Shown here piece by piece: positions 16,574 to 26,331 of a DNA stretch of 64,000 bases. Position 1 is the stretch's first letter; each line of letters opens with the position of its first letter. The translations under genes and the position numbers were made by a program. Source of the DNA: Arenibacter sp. F20364 (lineage in GTDB: Bacteria > Bacteroidota > Bacteroidia > Flavobacteriales > Flavobacteriaceae); assembly GCF_023015905.1 (NCBI RefSeq), contig NZ_JALKBD010000014.1:1-64000 (forward strand), given 5' to 3'. The notes below the pieces were generated by a model that was given only the letters and a program-made list of their open reading frames with translations, was not told where the DNA came from and ran no database searches.

Positions 16574-17584
16574 ATGAAAAAAATTACAATTTTATGTCTC
16601 GCCTTTTTAGCATTGATGGCTTGCAAAGAGAAAGCATCCAAAAACGACATCAATACTGATGTAGAGGAAAATGCCGGGCTTGTTGCCGGCAAACCGCTTA
16701 AAACCTATGCTGAAATATCCATTAAGGAAGGCGGGGAATGGAACGGAAGAAAATATGTGGGCGGGGATAGCTTTAAGAATGTACAGGAACTTCAAGTTCC
16801 AAAAAATCACACAGACCATTCTTTTTTTATCCGCTATGAGGGACCGGGATGGGAAAACAATCAAGTTGGTTACAGGTTATATTTGGACTGGAGAAACGCC
16901 ATAGATATCTATGGCAAGAAGGTAGATTCTTTGGTGTTGCCCTATGTCGGCCAAGATGGTTTTGACTCCTATCATGAACCCGCCCCCTGGGGGCAGGATA
17001 TTTTAAAGGCGGGAAAATCTATGGGAATAGGAGGTTACGGCAGATTGGTAAACGATACGGTTGCCCATTTTAGAAAGGTAGATAACACCTATGCCAGAAT
17101 TGAAAACTCGGAAAATAGCTCCTCTGTACATATTGATTATGAGGGGTGGGATACCGGTGATGAGCGCATAGATTTGGATGTGGTATTGACCATTTATCAG
17201 GAAGACAGGTTTACCAAAGCAACATTGACGCCCTCCAAGGATATTTCCGGCATATGTACGGGAATAGTAAAATTCGATAATATACCTTTAATCAAAAAGG
17301 ATGGGGTAAAATGGGCGTATATTGCAACTTATGGTACCCAAACTTTGGCCACAGAAACCGATAAATTGGGAATGGCTGTTTTTTATAAAATCGATGAGGT
17401 GGTGGAGCAAAAGGAAGGGCTCAATGACCACCTTGTAGTTTTTAAACCGACCACGGAAAAAATTGCTTACTACTTTCTCGGAGCATGGGATCAGGAACCC
17501 AATGGTATAAAGGACCGGGCTTCGTTTATTTTGGATTTGGATAAAAAACTGGAAAAACTAAATACAACCAACTTGTTAAACTGA
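16574..17584 (+). CDS. DUF4861 lipoprotein of a pectin locus
   Basis: 336 aa. The lipobox ends at C17 (LALMAC). The body carries a DUF4861 pattern: GPGWENNQVGYRLYLDWRN, then DSYHEPAPWGQDILKAGKSM with GIGGYG, and a final YYFLGAWDQE. DUF4861 proteins occur in Bacteroidota pectin and rhamnogalacturonan loci next to GH28 and GH105 genes; their activity is not established to my knowledge. It lies between the GH28 gene (27 bp) and the GH105 gene (6 bp), clearly co-transcribed. A longer paralogue is at 20582-21865. A carbohydrate-active or sugar-binding role is inferred from this company. Confidence 0.8.
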   Translation: MKKITILCLAFLALMACKEKASKNDINTDVEENAGLVAGKPLKTYAEISIKEGGEWNGRKYVGGDSFKNVQELQVPKNHTDHSFFIRYEGPGWENNQVGYRLYLDWRNAIDIYGKKVDSLVLPYVGQDGFDSYHEPAPWGQDILKAGKSMGIGGYGRLVNDTVAHFRKVDNTYARIENSENSSSVHIDYEGWDTGDERIDLDVVLTIYQEDRFTKATLTPSKDISGICTGIVKFDNIPLIKKDGVKWAYIATYGTQTLATETDKLGMAVFYKIDEVVEQKEGLNDHLVVFKPTTEKIAYYFLGAWDQEPNGIKDRASFILDLDKKLEKLNTTNLLN

Positions 17585-17590
17585 TAAATC

Positions 17591-18838
17591 ATGAAAAATT
17601 TAAGAACTTTTCTCTCTGCCTTTGTTATAGTTATTGGTTTATGGGCCACTTCTTGTAAGGAGGCAAAAGATAAATCCAAAGAAACTAATACGGCAACCAC
17701 GGCCGAATTATTGGTTCCCGAAGATTTAAAATGGTCGGAGAGAATGTTGATTTCTGAAATTGAACGTTTTCCCGATGCCACCAAACTCGACTTTGTAGAT
17801 AAACCCCGATGGAGCTATACCAACGGCTTGGTCCTATCTGCCGCTATCAAGGTTTACGAACAGACCAACAAGCAAGAATATTACGATTATATCTATGCGT
17901 ATGCCGATGATTTAATAGATAGTACAGGGACTATAAAAACATACTCCCTGGAAGACCAGAATTTGGATATGATCAAGTCCGGGGATGTTTTGCTATACCT
18001 TTACGATAAGACAGGGGAAGAGCGTTTTCTAAAAGCCATGCAGACCTTGAGTAGCCAAATGGAGTCCCAGCCCAGAACTTCGGATGGTGGTTTTTGGCAC
18101 AAAAAGCGATATCCTTACCAAATGTGGTTGGACGGGCTGTATATGGCAGAACCTTTTCACGCCCGTTACACTAACCTATTTGAAAATGATCCGGCTGAGG
18201 CCAAAAAAATCTACGATGACATTTTACTTCAATTCGATTTGATCCAAAAGCATAGTCGTGATGAAAAAACGGGCCTTTTATACCATGGATGGGATGAAAG
18301 TAGGGAGCAAAAATGGGCAGATAAAAAGACTGGGACCTCCCCGCATTTCTGGTCCAGGGCTATGGGTTGGTACGGAATGGCCATGGTAGATGTTCTGGAT
18401 TTTTTACCTGAGGATCACCCTGGTCGCGATAGAATAATTACCTACCTCAATCAATTTGCTGAAGCTGTAACCAACTATCAGGATGAATCAGGTCTATGGT
18501 ACCAGGTGCTGGACCAAGGTAATCGTGAAGGTAACTATTTGGAGGCATCTGGTAGTGCAATGTTCACCTACGCCTTTGCAAAAGGCGCCCAGAAAGGATA
18601 TTTGCCCGAAAAATATTTAGAGGTTGCGGAAAAGGCCTATGCCGGAATATTGGATAATCTAATTTCTATTGAGGATAACGGTGTGGTTAATCTAAATCAA
18701 GTTTGCGGTGTGGCCGGTTTGGGAGGGGATCCGTATAGGGATGGTTCATATGAATATTATGTAAACGAAATTATTCGCCCCAACGACCCTAAGGGAACCG
18801 GACCGTTTATATTGGCGAGTTTAGTACTGAACAAATAA
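17591..18838 (+). CDS. GH105 unsaturated rhamnogalacturonyl hydrolase-like lipoprotein
   Basis: 415 aa. The lipobox ends at C22 (LWATSC). An (alpha/alpha)6 barrel follows, with MWLDGLYM carrying the likely catalytic D181, NLDMIKSG (D126) and HGWDESREQ/WSRAMGWYGMA as further family blocks. GH88/GH105 enzymes hydrate the 4,5-double bond of unsaturated uronic acids left by pectate or rhamnogalacturonan lyases and so free the terminal uronate. It is the third gene of the operon opened by the GH28 enzyme. Two more GH105-like genes lie at 19196 and 25207, so the locus probably handles several different oligosaccharide ends. Confidence 0.9.
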   Translation: MKNLRTFLSAFVIVIGLWATSCKEAKDKSKETNTATTAELLVPEDLKWSERMLISEIERFPDATKLDFVDKPRWSYTNGLVLSAAIKVYEQTNKQEYYDYIYAYADDLIDSTGTIKTYSLEDQNLDMIKSGDVLLYLYDKTGEERFLKAMQTLSSQMESQPRTSDGGFWHKKRYPYQMWLDGLYMAEPFHARYTNLFENDPAEAKKIYDDILLQFDLIQKHSRDEKTGLLYHGWDESREQKWADKKTGTSPHFWSRAMGWYGMAMVDVLDFLPEDHPGRDRIITYLNQFAEAVTNYQDESGLWYQVLDQGNREGNYLEASGSAMFTYAFAKGAQKGYLPEKYLEVAEKAYAGILDNLISIEDNGVVNLNQVCGVAGLGGDPYRDGSYEYYVNEIIRPNDPKGTGPFILASLVLNK

Positions 18839-18951
18839 TTATTGGAAAAGGATCCTCTTTTGACCTAGGAAGAAAACTAGCAGAGACCTTATTCCTTTTC
18901 TGAATGGACAAGTGTATCAACTAATTCATGTTAAATTGAAGAACTATTTAA

Positions 18952-19155
18952 CATGAAATAGTTGAAAATTATACCATTCTTACAGGCCATTTTGGTGTGA
19001 GCGCTTCTTTCAAGGTAGCCGACTGCTTGCTTCAAGGCCTGGGTTTACTTGTATGGAATTTCACGGATAAAAATGACAAGGGCGATGGCGCTAGGGTTAT
19101 TTCCTTTAATTTTTATAGGTATACCACCGCCTATAAGCAACTAAATATGATATAA
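18952..19155 (+). pseudogene. Possible gene remnant, 67 codons without a start
   Basis: Between the convergent GH105 genes a plus-strand frame runs open from 18952 to a TAA at 19153-19155 with no ATG. Its translation looks protein-like (TGHFGVSASFKVADCLLQGL, then DKNDKGDGARVISFNFYRYT). It could be a decayed fragment of a larger gene. I do not recognise it, and chance cannot be excluded. The rest of the 357-bp interval (18839-19195) shows nothing. Confidence 0.25.
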
Positions 19156-19195
19156 TGTTTTAGTTCTTTGAGAGCTTGGTCCACTAATTAAAATC

Positions 19196-20581
19196 TTATT
19201 TCCTGACTTTCAATTGTAGGGAACTGTCGTTTATCTCAAAATCATTATTTTTCAATAAGTGTATTATCTCGGCACCTGCCAGCATTACGGGACCGTATCC
19301 GTGAGCAGCAAACACATTGATGGGCCTATAGTAATAAAAGGCTGGATCAAAACCCATTCCAGTACCTACACAGGTGCCCTCTACCTGTCCTTTGGAATTC
19401 ACCTTTGTGGCTACGGCATTCCAGCCCAATAAGGCTACTGGTGAATAGGCCAGCTTATCAATATATCCCCTATTTATGGCCCTCGCTATTGCATAGGTAT
19501 AAATGGCAGTTGCGGAAGTTTCCAAATAGGTATCGTTTCGGTCTATAAGCTGGTGCCAAAATCCTGTTCCGTCTTGATAGGGTGCCAATCCCTTTATATG
19601 GTCACGTAATTGAGTCAGCACCTTAGTGTATCCAGGATGGTTTTGTGGCAATACTTCCAGTAGTTCCACCATAGTCATTACCGCCCAACCGTTAGCTCTG
19701 GCCCAATGATATTGCGGGTGCTCTTCCATGGACATTACCCAGCCATGCATATACAAACCGTTTTCCTTGTTGAACATACGCTCGGAAAACTGGGCCACTT
19801 GTTTTACGGCATCGTCATAATATTTTGCTTCCCCAGTCAATTTACCCATTTGGGCCAATGCCGGGACGCTCATGAATAGATCATCTAGCCATAAAGTATT
19901 GGGTTGCGGTCTATTTCTGGCCAGGGTTCCGTCTGAAAACCTAAATTCCTTGTTGCTTATATAATCTATAAAATTATCTATGAGCGGCCTTAGGTCGGCT
20001 TTAATACCTGCCCTTTCCGCCTTGATCATGGCTGCACAGATAGCACCTGCGTCATCCAAGGCATGGGGTTTAAGAACAGAGGATATGGGAGAGGGGAAAT
20101 CCTTATTATTTTTAAGTTGTTCCCAATAATAGGGGGCAATGTCGGCTATGAGCTTAATCCTATCATTAGTGTAGTTGGTGTACTTAGGGTTGCCAGTAGC
20201 CTCTGAGGCCAATAACATACCCGCATAGGTAACACCCCATTCGTAACTGGTAAGTCGGAATGCACCAGGGGCGAAAATGGTATTTTCATCCAGCTTTTTT
20301 AGGTTGGTAACTTCCTTATTGGACTTACTGTCCACTAAGGTTGCGGGCGTTGAAGCATCCAAAAAATTATACACCCTATCCAAGGTTGCAGTGATTTCTT
20401 CTACAGATTTGGCGCCGTAGGGGGTGGGGTAGTCCGGTTGCAACAAATGTAGGGGAGTGGTAACATCATTGGCAGGCTCCTGAGCTATAGTTTCCGTTTG
20501 TGCAGAAAGTGCCAATAGTAGGATGGACAAATTTTTGATATTTATACGTTTAGGTAAATTCATTTTCTTTTTAATTTTCAA
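19196..20581 (-). CDS. GH105-like unsaturated uronyl hydrolase
   Basis: 461 aa. A signal peptide ends near QTETIAQ (about 34), and an in-frame Met7 could be the true start. Family blocks: HALDDAGA at 173-180, LWLDDLFMSVPAL at 230-242 (catalytic Asp likely D233), HGWVMSMEEHPQYHWARANG, and a late ATAIYTYAIARAINRGY. This is the longer, exported GH105 branch, probably periplasmic rather than a lipoprotein. Its start codon directly abuts the stop of the DUF4861 gene upstream, so the two form one unit. No LacI-type palindrome was found before that unit. Confidence 0.87.
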   Translation of the reverse strand: MKIKKKMNLPKRINIKNLSILLLALSAQTETIAQEPANDVTTPLHLLQPDYPTPYGAKSVEEITATLDRVYNFLDASTPATLVDSKSNKEVTNLKKLDENTIFAPGAFRLTSYEWGVTYAGMLLASEATGNPKYTNYTNDRIKLIADIAPYYWEQLKNNKDFPSPISSVLKPHALDDAGAICAAMIKAERAGIKADLRPLIDNFIDYISNKEFRFSDGTLARNRPQPNTLWLDDLFMSVPALAQMGKLTGEAKYYDDAVKQVAQFSERMFNKENGLYMHGWVMSMEEHPQYHWARANGWAVMTMVELLEVLPQNHPGYTKVLTQLRDHIKGLAPYQDGTGFWHQLIDRNDTYLETSATAIYTYAIARAINRGYIDKLAYSPVALLGWNAVATKVNSKGQVEGTCVGTGMGFDPAFYYYRPINVFAAHGYGPVMLAGAEIIHLLKNNDFEINDSSLQLKVRK

Positions 20582-21865
20582 TTAATTTTTTACTTCTATT
20601 TCGACCACAGCGGAGAGTTGCCCGGTTAGTTTTTTTAGATAATCCGTAAAGTAGGTTTCGTTACTAAATTTTTCGTCGCTTAGTTCCCATCCGGCAATGG
20701 CATAATAGCTTACAGGTTGGTTGTCCTCGATTTTAAGTTTAGCTAGAAAACTATTGGAAAGCGGTCCGGTTTTTGGGGCTTGGGTAAATCCCAAATATTT
20801 GTCTTTTGGCAATATCAAGGCCATGCCCAACCACCATTCCTTGTTATAGGTCTGTTTGTCATGAGTGTACAAAACCACGTATTTACTGTTTTCATCAAGA
20901 ACGCCCAATGAATGGTCCGTATTAATGTTCACCAGTCCAACGGCTAAATCTTCATCGCCTGTAAGTCCGGATACGGATACCGTATTTTTAAAACCGTAGA
21001 TGCCGGGCCAGATAGAGGTGGTTTCCTTTACCGAATAGGTCCTGTTATTGGGCTTCCAATTATTATAGGTATAGGATATTATGGAATTTACCGGTCCCTC
21101 GACATCTATGTGGAAGGTAGTTTTTTCCACATTGTTTATAGAATCTTCCACGGTTACCCCCAACCTCATAAACTCGGTTTCGTTGATAAGGGCATATCCA
21201 CCCAATCCTACAGAGTTGCCAACCGCAAGAATGTCCCTGCCCCAATCTTCCATAACATGGTAGTTATCCTCAACGGCACCAGCGGCATCTAGACCAACAT
21301 CCTCGGGAGACATGCTGCTAGTCTTTTTGCCGAAAAGGTCCTTTGCATTCCTGCCGTCCAAATAATGTCTAAACCCCACCCTATCATTTTCCCAAGATGG
21401 GCCATCTGTCTGATATTGCTGATAGCCTAGGCTTTTGGGCAGTTCATTGGCCAACATGGTTTCATTGGTAGCTGGTTGCACAGCTTTGTCCACAGACGTT
21501 CTTTTGCCAAACCTGACACTTGTTCTGGGCTCGTAAATAGGTTCTTTATCTGTCCAAATAAGTGTAATGGACTTTGATTCTTTTGGCCTAAAATCGGCCA
21601 CAAAAAAAAGCTCGTCCCATTGTCCGTCCATATCGGTGTCATTGAGCTGTGATGGAATGGTATCTGTTTGGGATAAAACAAGGGGATACCTTACAAGGCT
21701 GTCGTTCAGTGACAGTAATTTTTTCCCAATGGAAACGGGCTTGTCCAGTAATTCCACTTCTGACGTATTGGTCAATTGTATGAGCTGGCCTTTCTCCACT
21801 TCTTTTTTACAGGATGTAAAGGCAATCAGCCAAACAAGAGATAGGGAATAAAGAGATGCTTTCAT
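20582..21865 (-). CDS. DUF4861 lipoprotein, second copy
   Basis: 427 aa. The lipobox ends at C19 (LIAFTSC). The same DUF4861 blocks as in the 16574 protein appear: DGPSWENDRVGFRHYLDGRN, MEDWGRDILAVGNSVGLGGY and YYAIAGWELSDE near the C-terminus. It is longer by about 90 residues, with an extra N-terminal beta-rich domain (about 25-125, VLSQTDTIPSQLNDTDMDG). Co-transcribed with the downstream GH105 gene with no gap. The DUF4861-GH105 pairing thus occurs twice in the locus, which suggests the two proteins act on the same substrate. The activity itself is unknown. Confidence 0.8.
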   Translation of the reverse strand: MKASLYSLSLVWLIAFTSCKKEVEKGQLIQLTNTSEVELLDKPVSIGKKLLSLNDSLVRYPLVLSQTDTIPSQLNDTDMDGQWDELFFVADFRPKESKSITLIWTDKEPIYEPRTSVRFGKRTSVDKAVQPATNETMLANELPKSLGYQQYQTDGPSWENDRVGFRHYLDGRNAKDLFGKKTSSMSPEDVGLDAAGAVEDNYHVMEDWGRDILAVGNSVGLGGYALINETEFMRLGVTVEDSINNVEKTTFHIDVEGPVNSIISYTYNNWKPNNRTYSVKETTSIWPGIYGFKNTVSVSGLTGDEDLAVGLVNINTDHSLGVLDENSKYVVLYTHDKQTYNKEWWLGMALILPKDKYLGFTQAPKTGPLSNSFLAKLKIEDNQPVSYYAIAGWELSDEKFSNETYFTDYLKKLTGQLSAVVEIEVKN

Positions 21866-22450
21866 AAGGTTGTCTTTTTGGTTGTTCGGATATGTTAACG
21901 CTATTTAATCTGGTCTCTATTATTTAATATATGGACTGTTAAATTCTTAATAAAAATCCTCCTGGCCCAACTCAGTAATCAATTTTAGTTGGTTCCAATT
22001 GGGGGGCCATCCATAATAGCCGAGTGTATTGTATGAAGGGGAACTACCTAAAATGGAAAGAAAAACATAAAAAATAGAACATAATATTGAGTAATGAAAC
22101 GACTAAAGATAATGGATTGGTTCTGTACTAGTATCCTGTACTATGCTGTAACATAAATGTGAAGCACTGTTTATTGTGCAAGAAAGATTACCAATCAATT
22201 TCATTTTGAAGAATAGAAGAATACAGGATGGCACAGGATGCCGGAAGTAAATGAAGATACTATTTTTAGGTTTTTGAAATAATATTCTTATTCTTATTGG
22301 AACTAATGTAATCGATTACCATATGGTTAATTTCTTTTAGAAGAGGTCTTGCTGGGTACCGGTAATAGATGTATACTGCCAATAAAAACGAAGCTTATTA
22401 TATAATAGGATTGCTTATTCGAACATTAGAAATTAAAAACTAAATCCAAA
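21866..22450. other. 585-bp divergent regulatory region
   Basis: No gene is seen between the DUF4861 gene (minus) and the GH106 gene (plus). The only clear feature is the LacI-type palindrome at 22308-22319. The first ~400 bp hold no recognised motif. Confidence 0.5.
22308..22319. promoter_or_regulatory. LacI-type operator 2 of the pectin regulon
   Basis: The palindrome GTAATCGATTAC sits 131 bp before the GH106 gene. It matches the core of the other three sites, with the outer pair reading A..C instead of T..A. Confidence 0.65.
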
Positions 22451-25186
22451 ATGAACAGTAGGTCATTCAACAAAACGGGAGTTGCCTTAATAGTGTTTTC
22501 TCTCCTTGTTCTAATGGGGTACTCCCAAGATTACACCGGAATTGTACCCAGCCAAACCAAAACCGTAAAGCCCTTTACCCGCTGGTGGTGGATGGGCAGT
22601 GCTGTGGATACTTTAAATTTAAAACAGAATTTAATCGACTTGCACAATGTGGGTATAGGAGGGGTAGAAATTGCCCCCATATACGGGGTAAGAGGTGAAG
22701 AGCCAAATTTTATAGATTACCTCTCTCCCAAATGGATGGACATGTTGGATTATACAATCCGCACTGCAGATAGTTTAGGGATGCAGGTAGATTTAACCTT
22801 GGGGACCGGATGGCCTTATGGTGGGCCACAAGTAACCCCTGAATATGCCGCAACCAAGCTGATTGCCCAGACCTATAAGGTGAAAAGAGGCGTAGTTTTT
22901 TCCGAGGACATACAGGTCAAGGATCTTAAGGAAAAGCAACCCGCCACCTTAAAATACCTACTGGCCTATGGAAATAAAGGGGGGTATACGGACTTGACCC
23001 CTTTATTAAAAGAGAATTCAATAAAATGGAAGGCAAAAAAAGAAGACTACACCATATATGCCGTATTTGAGGGTAAAACAGGGCAGGAGGTAAAGCGGGC
23101 AGCTCCAGGTGGTAGTGGTTTCACCCTTGATCATTATTCCACCAATGCACTTAAGGCATATGTAGAACCTTTTAATGAAGCTTTAACTGGGTTTGAAGGT
23201 AGAATTCGTTCCATTTTTAATGATAGCTATGAAGTTTATGGGACCGATTATACACCTGGTTTTTTTGAAGCCTTTGAAAAGTATAGAGGTTACGATCTAA
23301 AACCCTTTCTTCCATTATTGTTGAGCAAGGAGGATAAGGAAGAGGGCAATAGGATAAAAAGTGATTATAGGGAAACGCTTTCGGATTTGTTGTTATTAAA
23401 TTTTGATAATCCTTGGACCGATTGGGCCCACAGTAAAAATTTTAAGTCGCGACTTCAGGCACATGGTTCTCCCGGAAATCTGATCGATCTCTATGCCTCG
23501 GCAGATATTCCTGAATGTGAAACTTTCGGATCTATGCCTTACGATATACCAGGACTGCGTAGGGAAATGGAAGATATTAGACAAGGCGATGCAGATCCTG
23601 TAATGCTGAAATTTTCTTCCTCGGCGGCTCATATTGCAGGAAAGCCCTTCACCTCCTCGGAGACCTTTACCTGGTTGCGGGATCATTTTAAAACTGCCTT
23701 GTCCCAATGTAAGCCAGAAGTGGAAGATCTTTTTCTGAACGGCGTGAATCATGTCTTTTTACATGGCACTACCTATTCTCCGGAACGTGCCCAATGGCCA
23801 GGGTGGAAATTTTATGCCTCAGTAAATTTCAACCCCAATCTTTCTTTGGGAGAAGATGAAGAGCAATTGTTTTCTTATATCGCCAATTGCCAATCCTTTT
23901 TGCAAGCAGGCAAACCGGACAACGAAACCTTGTTGTATTGGCCTATCCACGATGTATGGAACAGTTATTTGGAGGGAAACCTGTTCTTCCAATTCAAAAT
24001 ACATTCCTTGGAGGAATGGCTGCACAATCAACCTTTTTACGGGACTGCACAGAGTCTCATAAAGTCGGGTTTTGGATTGGATTTTATTTCCGATAGATTT
24101 ATCGAAAAGGCACATTTTGGGAATGGAGAAATTCATTTGCCCGGAGGGAGTTATAAAAGCTTGGTAGTTCCTACCACCGAGTATATGCCACTCAACACTT
24201 TGAAAAAGCTAGTGGATCTAAAAAGGCAGGGGGCACATATTATTTTTCAAAACCTTCCCGAAAACGTGCCAGGTTTTAATAACTATGAGGCTGGGAATAG
24301 TGAAATGCGTCAATTGCTGTTGGAAAATAAATCGCTGATTTCTCTTTCAGGGAATATATTTTCCGATTTGGAAATGGCTAAGGTTCTGCCCGAAAAGTTG
24401 GTGGAAAGCGGCCTGAAATTTATCAGAAGGGACTTGGAAGGGGACAAAATTTATTATCTGGTAAATCACACCTCAAAAGCCATCGACCAATACATTCCAA
24501 TAAACGGAATATATAAGGAGGTGCTTATATTCGACCCCAATACATCCAATTACGGGAAAGCAATAATAGAGGTTAAGGATGTTGGGACGATGGTGAAGGT
24601 ACAATTGAAGCCCGGCGAAACATTATTTTTGAAAACAGGAGAAAACTCCGAGTACAAGGATTGGGAATATTTTGAAGCTGGTGAAATTACTTACGGTTTA
24701 TCGACACCTTGGAAGATATCTTTTTTAAGGGGAGGGCCAGTTTTGCCTGAAAATGATACTATTAGCGCCCTAAAATCTTGGACCTCCTTAGGGAAGGATG
24801 CAGAGGAATTTTCCGGGACAGCCAAATATGAATTGGAGTTTCAAAATCCAGACAACACTGTACATGCTTGGTTATTAAAGTTGGGTGAAGTACGTGAAAG
24901 TGCCAAAATTTGGGTCAACGGTTCCTATCTTGGAACTTTATGGGCCAATCCCTTCGAAATAAACATTGGGGCACTCCACCAGGGCACCAATATAATAACA
25001 CTTGAGGTTACAAATTTGTCCGCCAATAGAATCAGGGCAATGGAACTTAGAGGTGAGGAATGGAAAAATTTCTACGAAATAAATATGGTAGACAAGGACT
25101 ACAAAAAGTTCGATGCTACCCAATGGAAACCAATGCCCTCGGGTATTTTAGGCCCTGTTACTTTGGTTCCCTTAAAAAAGAATTAG
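22451..25186 (+). CDS. GH106-like alpha-L-rhamnosidase
   Basis: 911 aa with a signal peptide of about 26 residues (LMGYSQ). The start FTRWWWMGSAV (42-52), GIGGVEIAPIYG (69-80) and LTLGTGWPYGGP are hallmarks of GH106. The middle carries SSSAAHIAGKPFTSSETFTW with a probable catalytic Glu. A galactose-binding-like jelly roll fills the C-terminus (about 790-900, ESAKIWVNGSYLGTLWANPF). Such enzymes remove terminal alpha-L-rhamnose from rhamnogalacturonan oligosaccharides. It is shorter than some characterised members (~1100 aa). It leads the plus-strand unit GH106-GH105-esterase behind operator 2. Confidence 0.85.
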   Translation: MNSRSFNKTGVALIVFSLLVLMGYSQDYTGIVPSQTKTVKPFTRWWWMGSAVDTLNLKQNLIDLHNVGIGGVEIAPIYGVRGEEPNFIDYLSPKWMDMLDYTIRTADSLGMQVDLTLGTGWPYGGPQVTPEYAATKLIAQTYKVKRGVVFSEDIQVKDLKEKQPATLKYLLAYGNKGGYTDLTPLLKENSIKWKAKKEDYTIYAVFEGKTGQEVKRAAPGGSGFTLDHYSTNALKAYVEPFNEALTGFEGRIRSIFNDSYEVYGTDYTPGFFEAFEKYRGYDLKPFLPLLLSKEDKEEGNRIKSDYRETLSDLLLLNFDNPWTDWAHSKNFKSRLQAHGSPGNLIDLYASADIPECETFGSMPYDIPGLRREMEDIRQGDADPVMLKFSSSAAHIAGKPFTSSETFTWLRDHFKTALSQCKPEVEDLFLNGVNHVFLHGTTYSPERAQWPGWKFYASVNFNPNLSLGEDEEQLFSYIANCQSFLQAGKPDNETLLYWPIHDVWNSYLEGNLFFQFKIHSLEEWLHNQPFYGTAQSLIKSGFGLDFISDRFIEKAHFGNGEIHLPGGSYKSLVVPTTEYMPLNTLKKLVDLKRQGAHIIFQNLPENVPGFNNYEAGNSEMRQLLLENKSLISLSGNIFSDLEMAKVLPEKLVESGLKFIRRDLEGDKIYYLVNHTSKAIDQYIPINGIYKEVLIFDPNTSNYGKAIIEVKDVGTMVKVQLKPGETLFLKTGENSEYKDWEYFEAGEITYGLSTPWKISFLRGGPVLPENDTISALKSWTSLGKDAEEFSGTAKYELEFQNPDNTVHAWLLKLGEVRESAKIWVNGSYLGTLWANPFEINIGALHQGTNIITLEVTNLSANRIRAMELRGEEWKNFYEINMVDKDYKKFDATQWKPMPSGILGPVTLVPLKKN

Positions 25187-25206
25187 ATGAATTAAACTCA
25201 TAAAAA

Positions 25207-26331
25207 ATGAAAAAGCAACTGTTATTTATATGTTTAGCGGCCATAACATTACAATCGATGTTTGCCCAGATTTCCGATAAGGCCCAAGTATTGGAGCAAA
25301 TGCAATTGGCCAATGATTATTTTATGAATAAATGGCCAGATGTAGGCAAAACGATCATAACCAATAAGGAACGCCCAAGCAATATTTGGACACGGGGAGT
25401 ATATTATGAAGGCCTTATGGCATTACATGAAATTTATCCTAAGGAAGCCTATTACGATTATGCCTATGATTGGGCGGAATTTCACGGATGGGGTTTTAGA
25501 AATGGCAATGCCAATCGCAACGCGGATGATTACTGTGCTGCCCAGACCTATATAGATCTGTACAATTTGGAGCCGGACCCCAAAAAATTGAAGAACACCA
25601 AGGCCTGTATTAATATGCTGCTGAACACCCCGCAATTGGACGATTGGTCTTGGATAGATGCCATTCAAATGGGAATGCCCGTTTTTGCTAAATTGGGCGT
25701 TTTGGAGAAGGACAACCGATACTTTGAGAAAATGTACGGGATGTATGTATATACCAGGAACAAGCACGGCGATAACGGACTTTTTAATCCCACAGATGGA
25801 CTTTGGTGGAGGGATGCCGATTTTAATCCACCTTATGCGGAACCCAATGGTGAAGATTGTTATTGGAGTAGAGGAAACGGATGGGTAATAGCGGCCTTGG
25901 CAAAAGTTTTAAGTATTATCCCTAATGATGCCCCCCATAGAGATCAGTATATTAAGGACCTGAAGTCCATGGCGGAAGCCCTGGTCCCTATTCAGAGAAA
26001 AGACGGATTTTGGAATGTAAGTTTGCATGACCCCAAGAATTATGGAGGAAAGGAGTTGTCGGGTACCGCCCTATTTATTTATGCCATGACCTATGGTGTA
26101 AATAATGGAATTTTGGACAAAAACACCTATCTTCCTGTTATAGAAAAAGGTTGGAAAGCTATGACTGAGGAAGGTATGCATACCAATGGATTTTTAGGAT
26201 ATCTGCAATCTACCGGTAAAGAACCAAAGGATGGTCAGCCACTGTCCTATGATAAGGTCCCTGATTTTGAGGACTATGGCTTAGGATGTTTTTTGTTGGC
26301 AGGAAGCGAAATATATAAAATGAAAATATGA
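25207..26331 (+). CDS. GH105 unsaturated rhamnogalacturonyl hydrolase
   Basis: 374 aa with signal peptide 1-20 (LQSMFAQ). This is the most YteR-like of the three GH105 proteins: ADDYCAAQTYIDLY at about 106-119 and SWIDAIQMGMPVFAKLG with the presumed acid/base D151, then YWSRGNGWV and ELSGTALFIYAMTYGVNNG. It hydrolyses the unsaturated galacturonyl-rhamnose disaccharide produced by rhamnogalacturonan lyases. It is 20 bp behind the GH106 gene, and its stop overlaps the next start by four bases (ATGA). No lyase is present in the window, so the unsaturated substrate must come from enzymes elsewhere. Confidence 0.9.
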   Translation: MKKQLLFICLAAITLQSMFAQISDKAQVLEQMQLANDYFMNKWPDVGKTIITNKERPSNIWTRGVYYEGLMALHEIYPKEAYYDYAYDWAEFHGWGFRNGNANRNADDYCAAQTYIDLYNLEPDPKKLKNTKACINMLLNTPQLDDWSWIDAIQMGMPVFAKLGVLEKDNRYFEKMYGMYVYTRNKHGDNGLFNPTDGLWWRDADFNPPYAEPNGEDCYWSRGNGWVIAALAKVLSIIPNDAPHRDQYIKDLKSMAEALVPIQRKDGFWNVSLHDPKNYGGKELSGTALFIYAMTYGVNNGILDKNTYLPVIEKGWKAMTEEGMHTNGFLGYLQSTGKEPKDGQPLSYDKVPDFEDYGLGCFLLAGSEIYKMKI

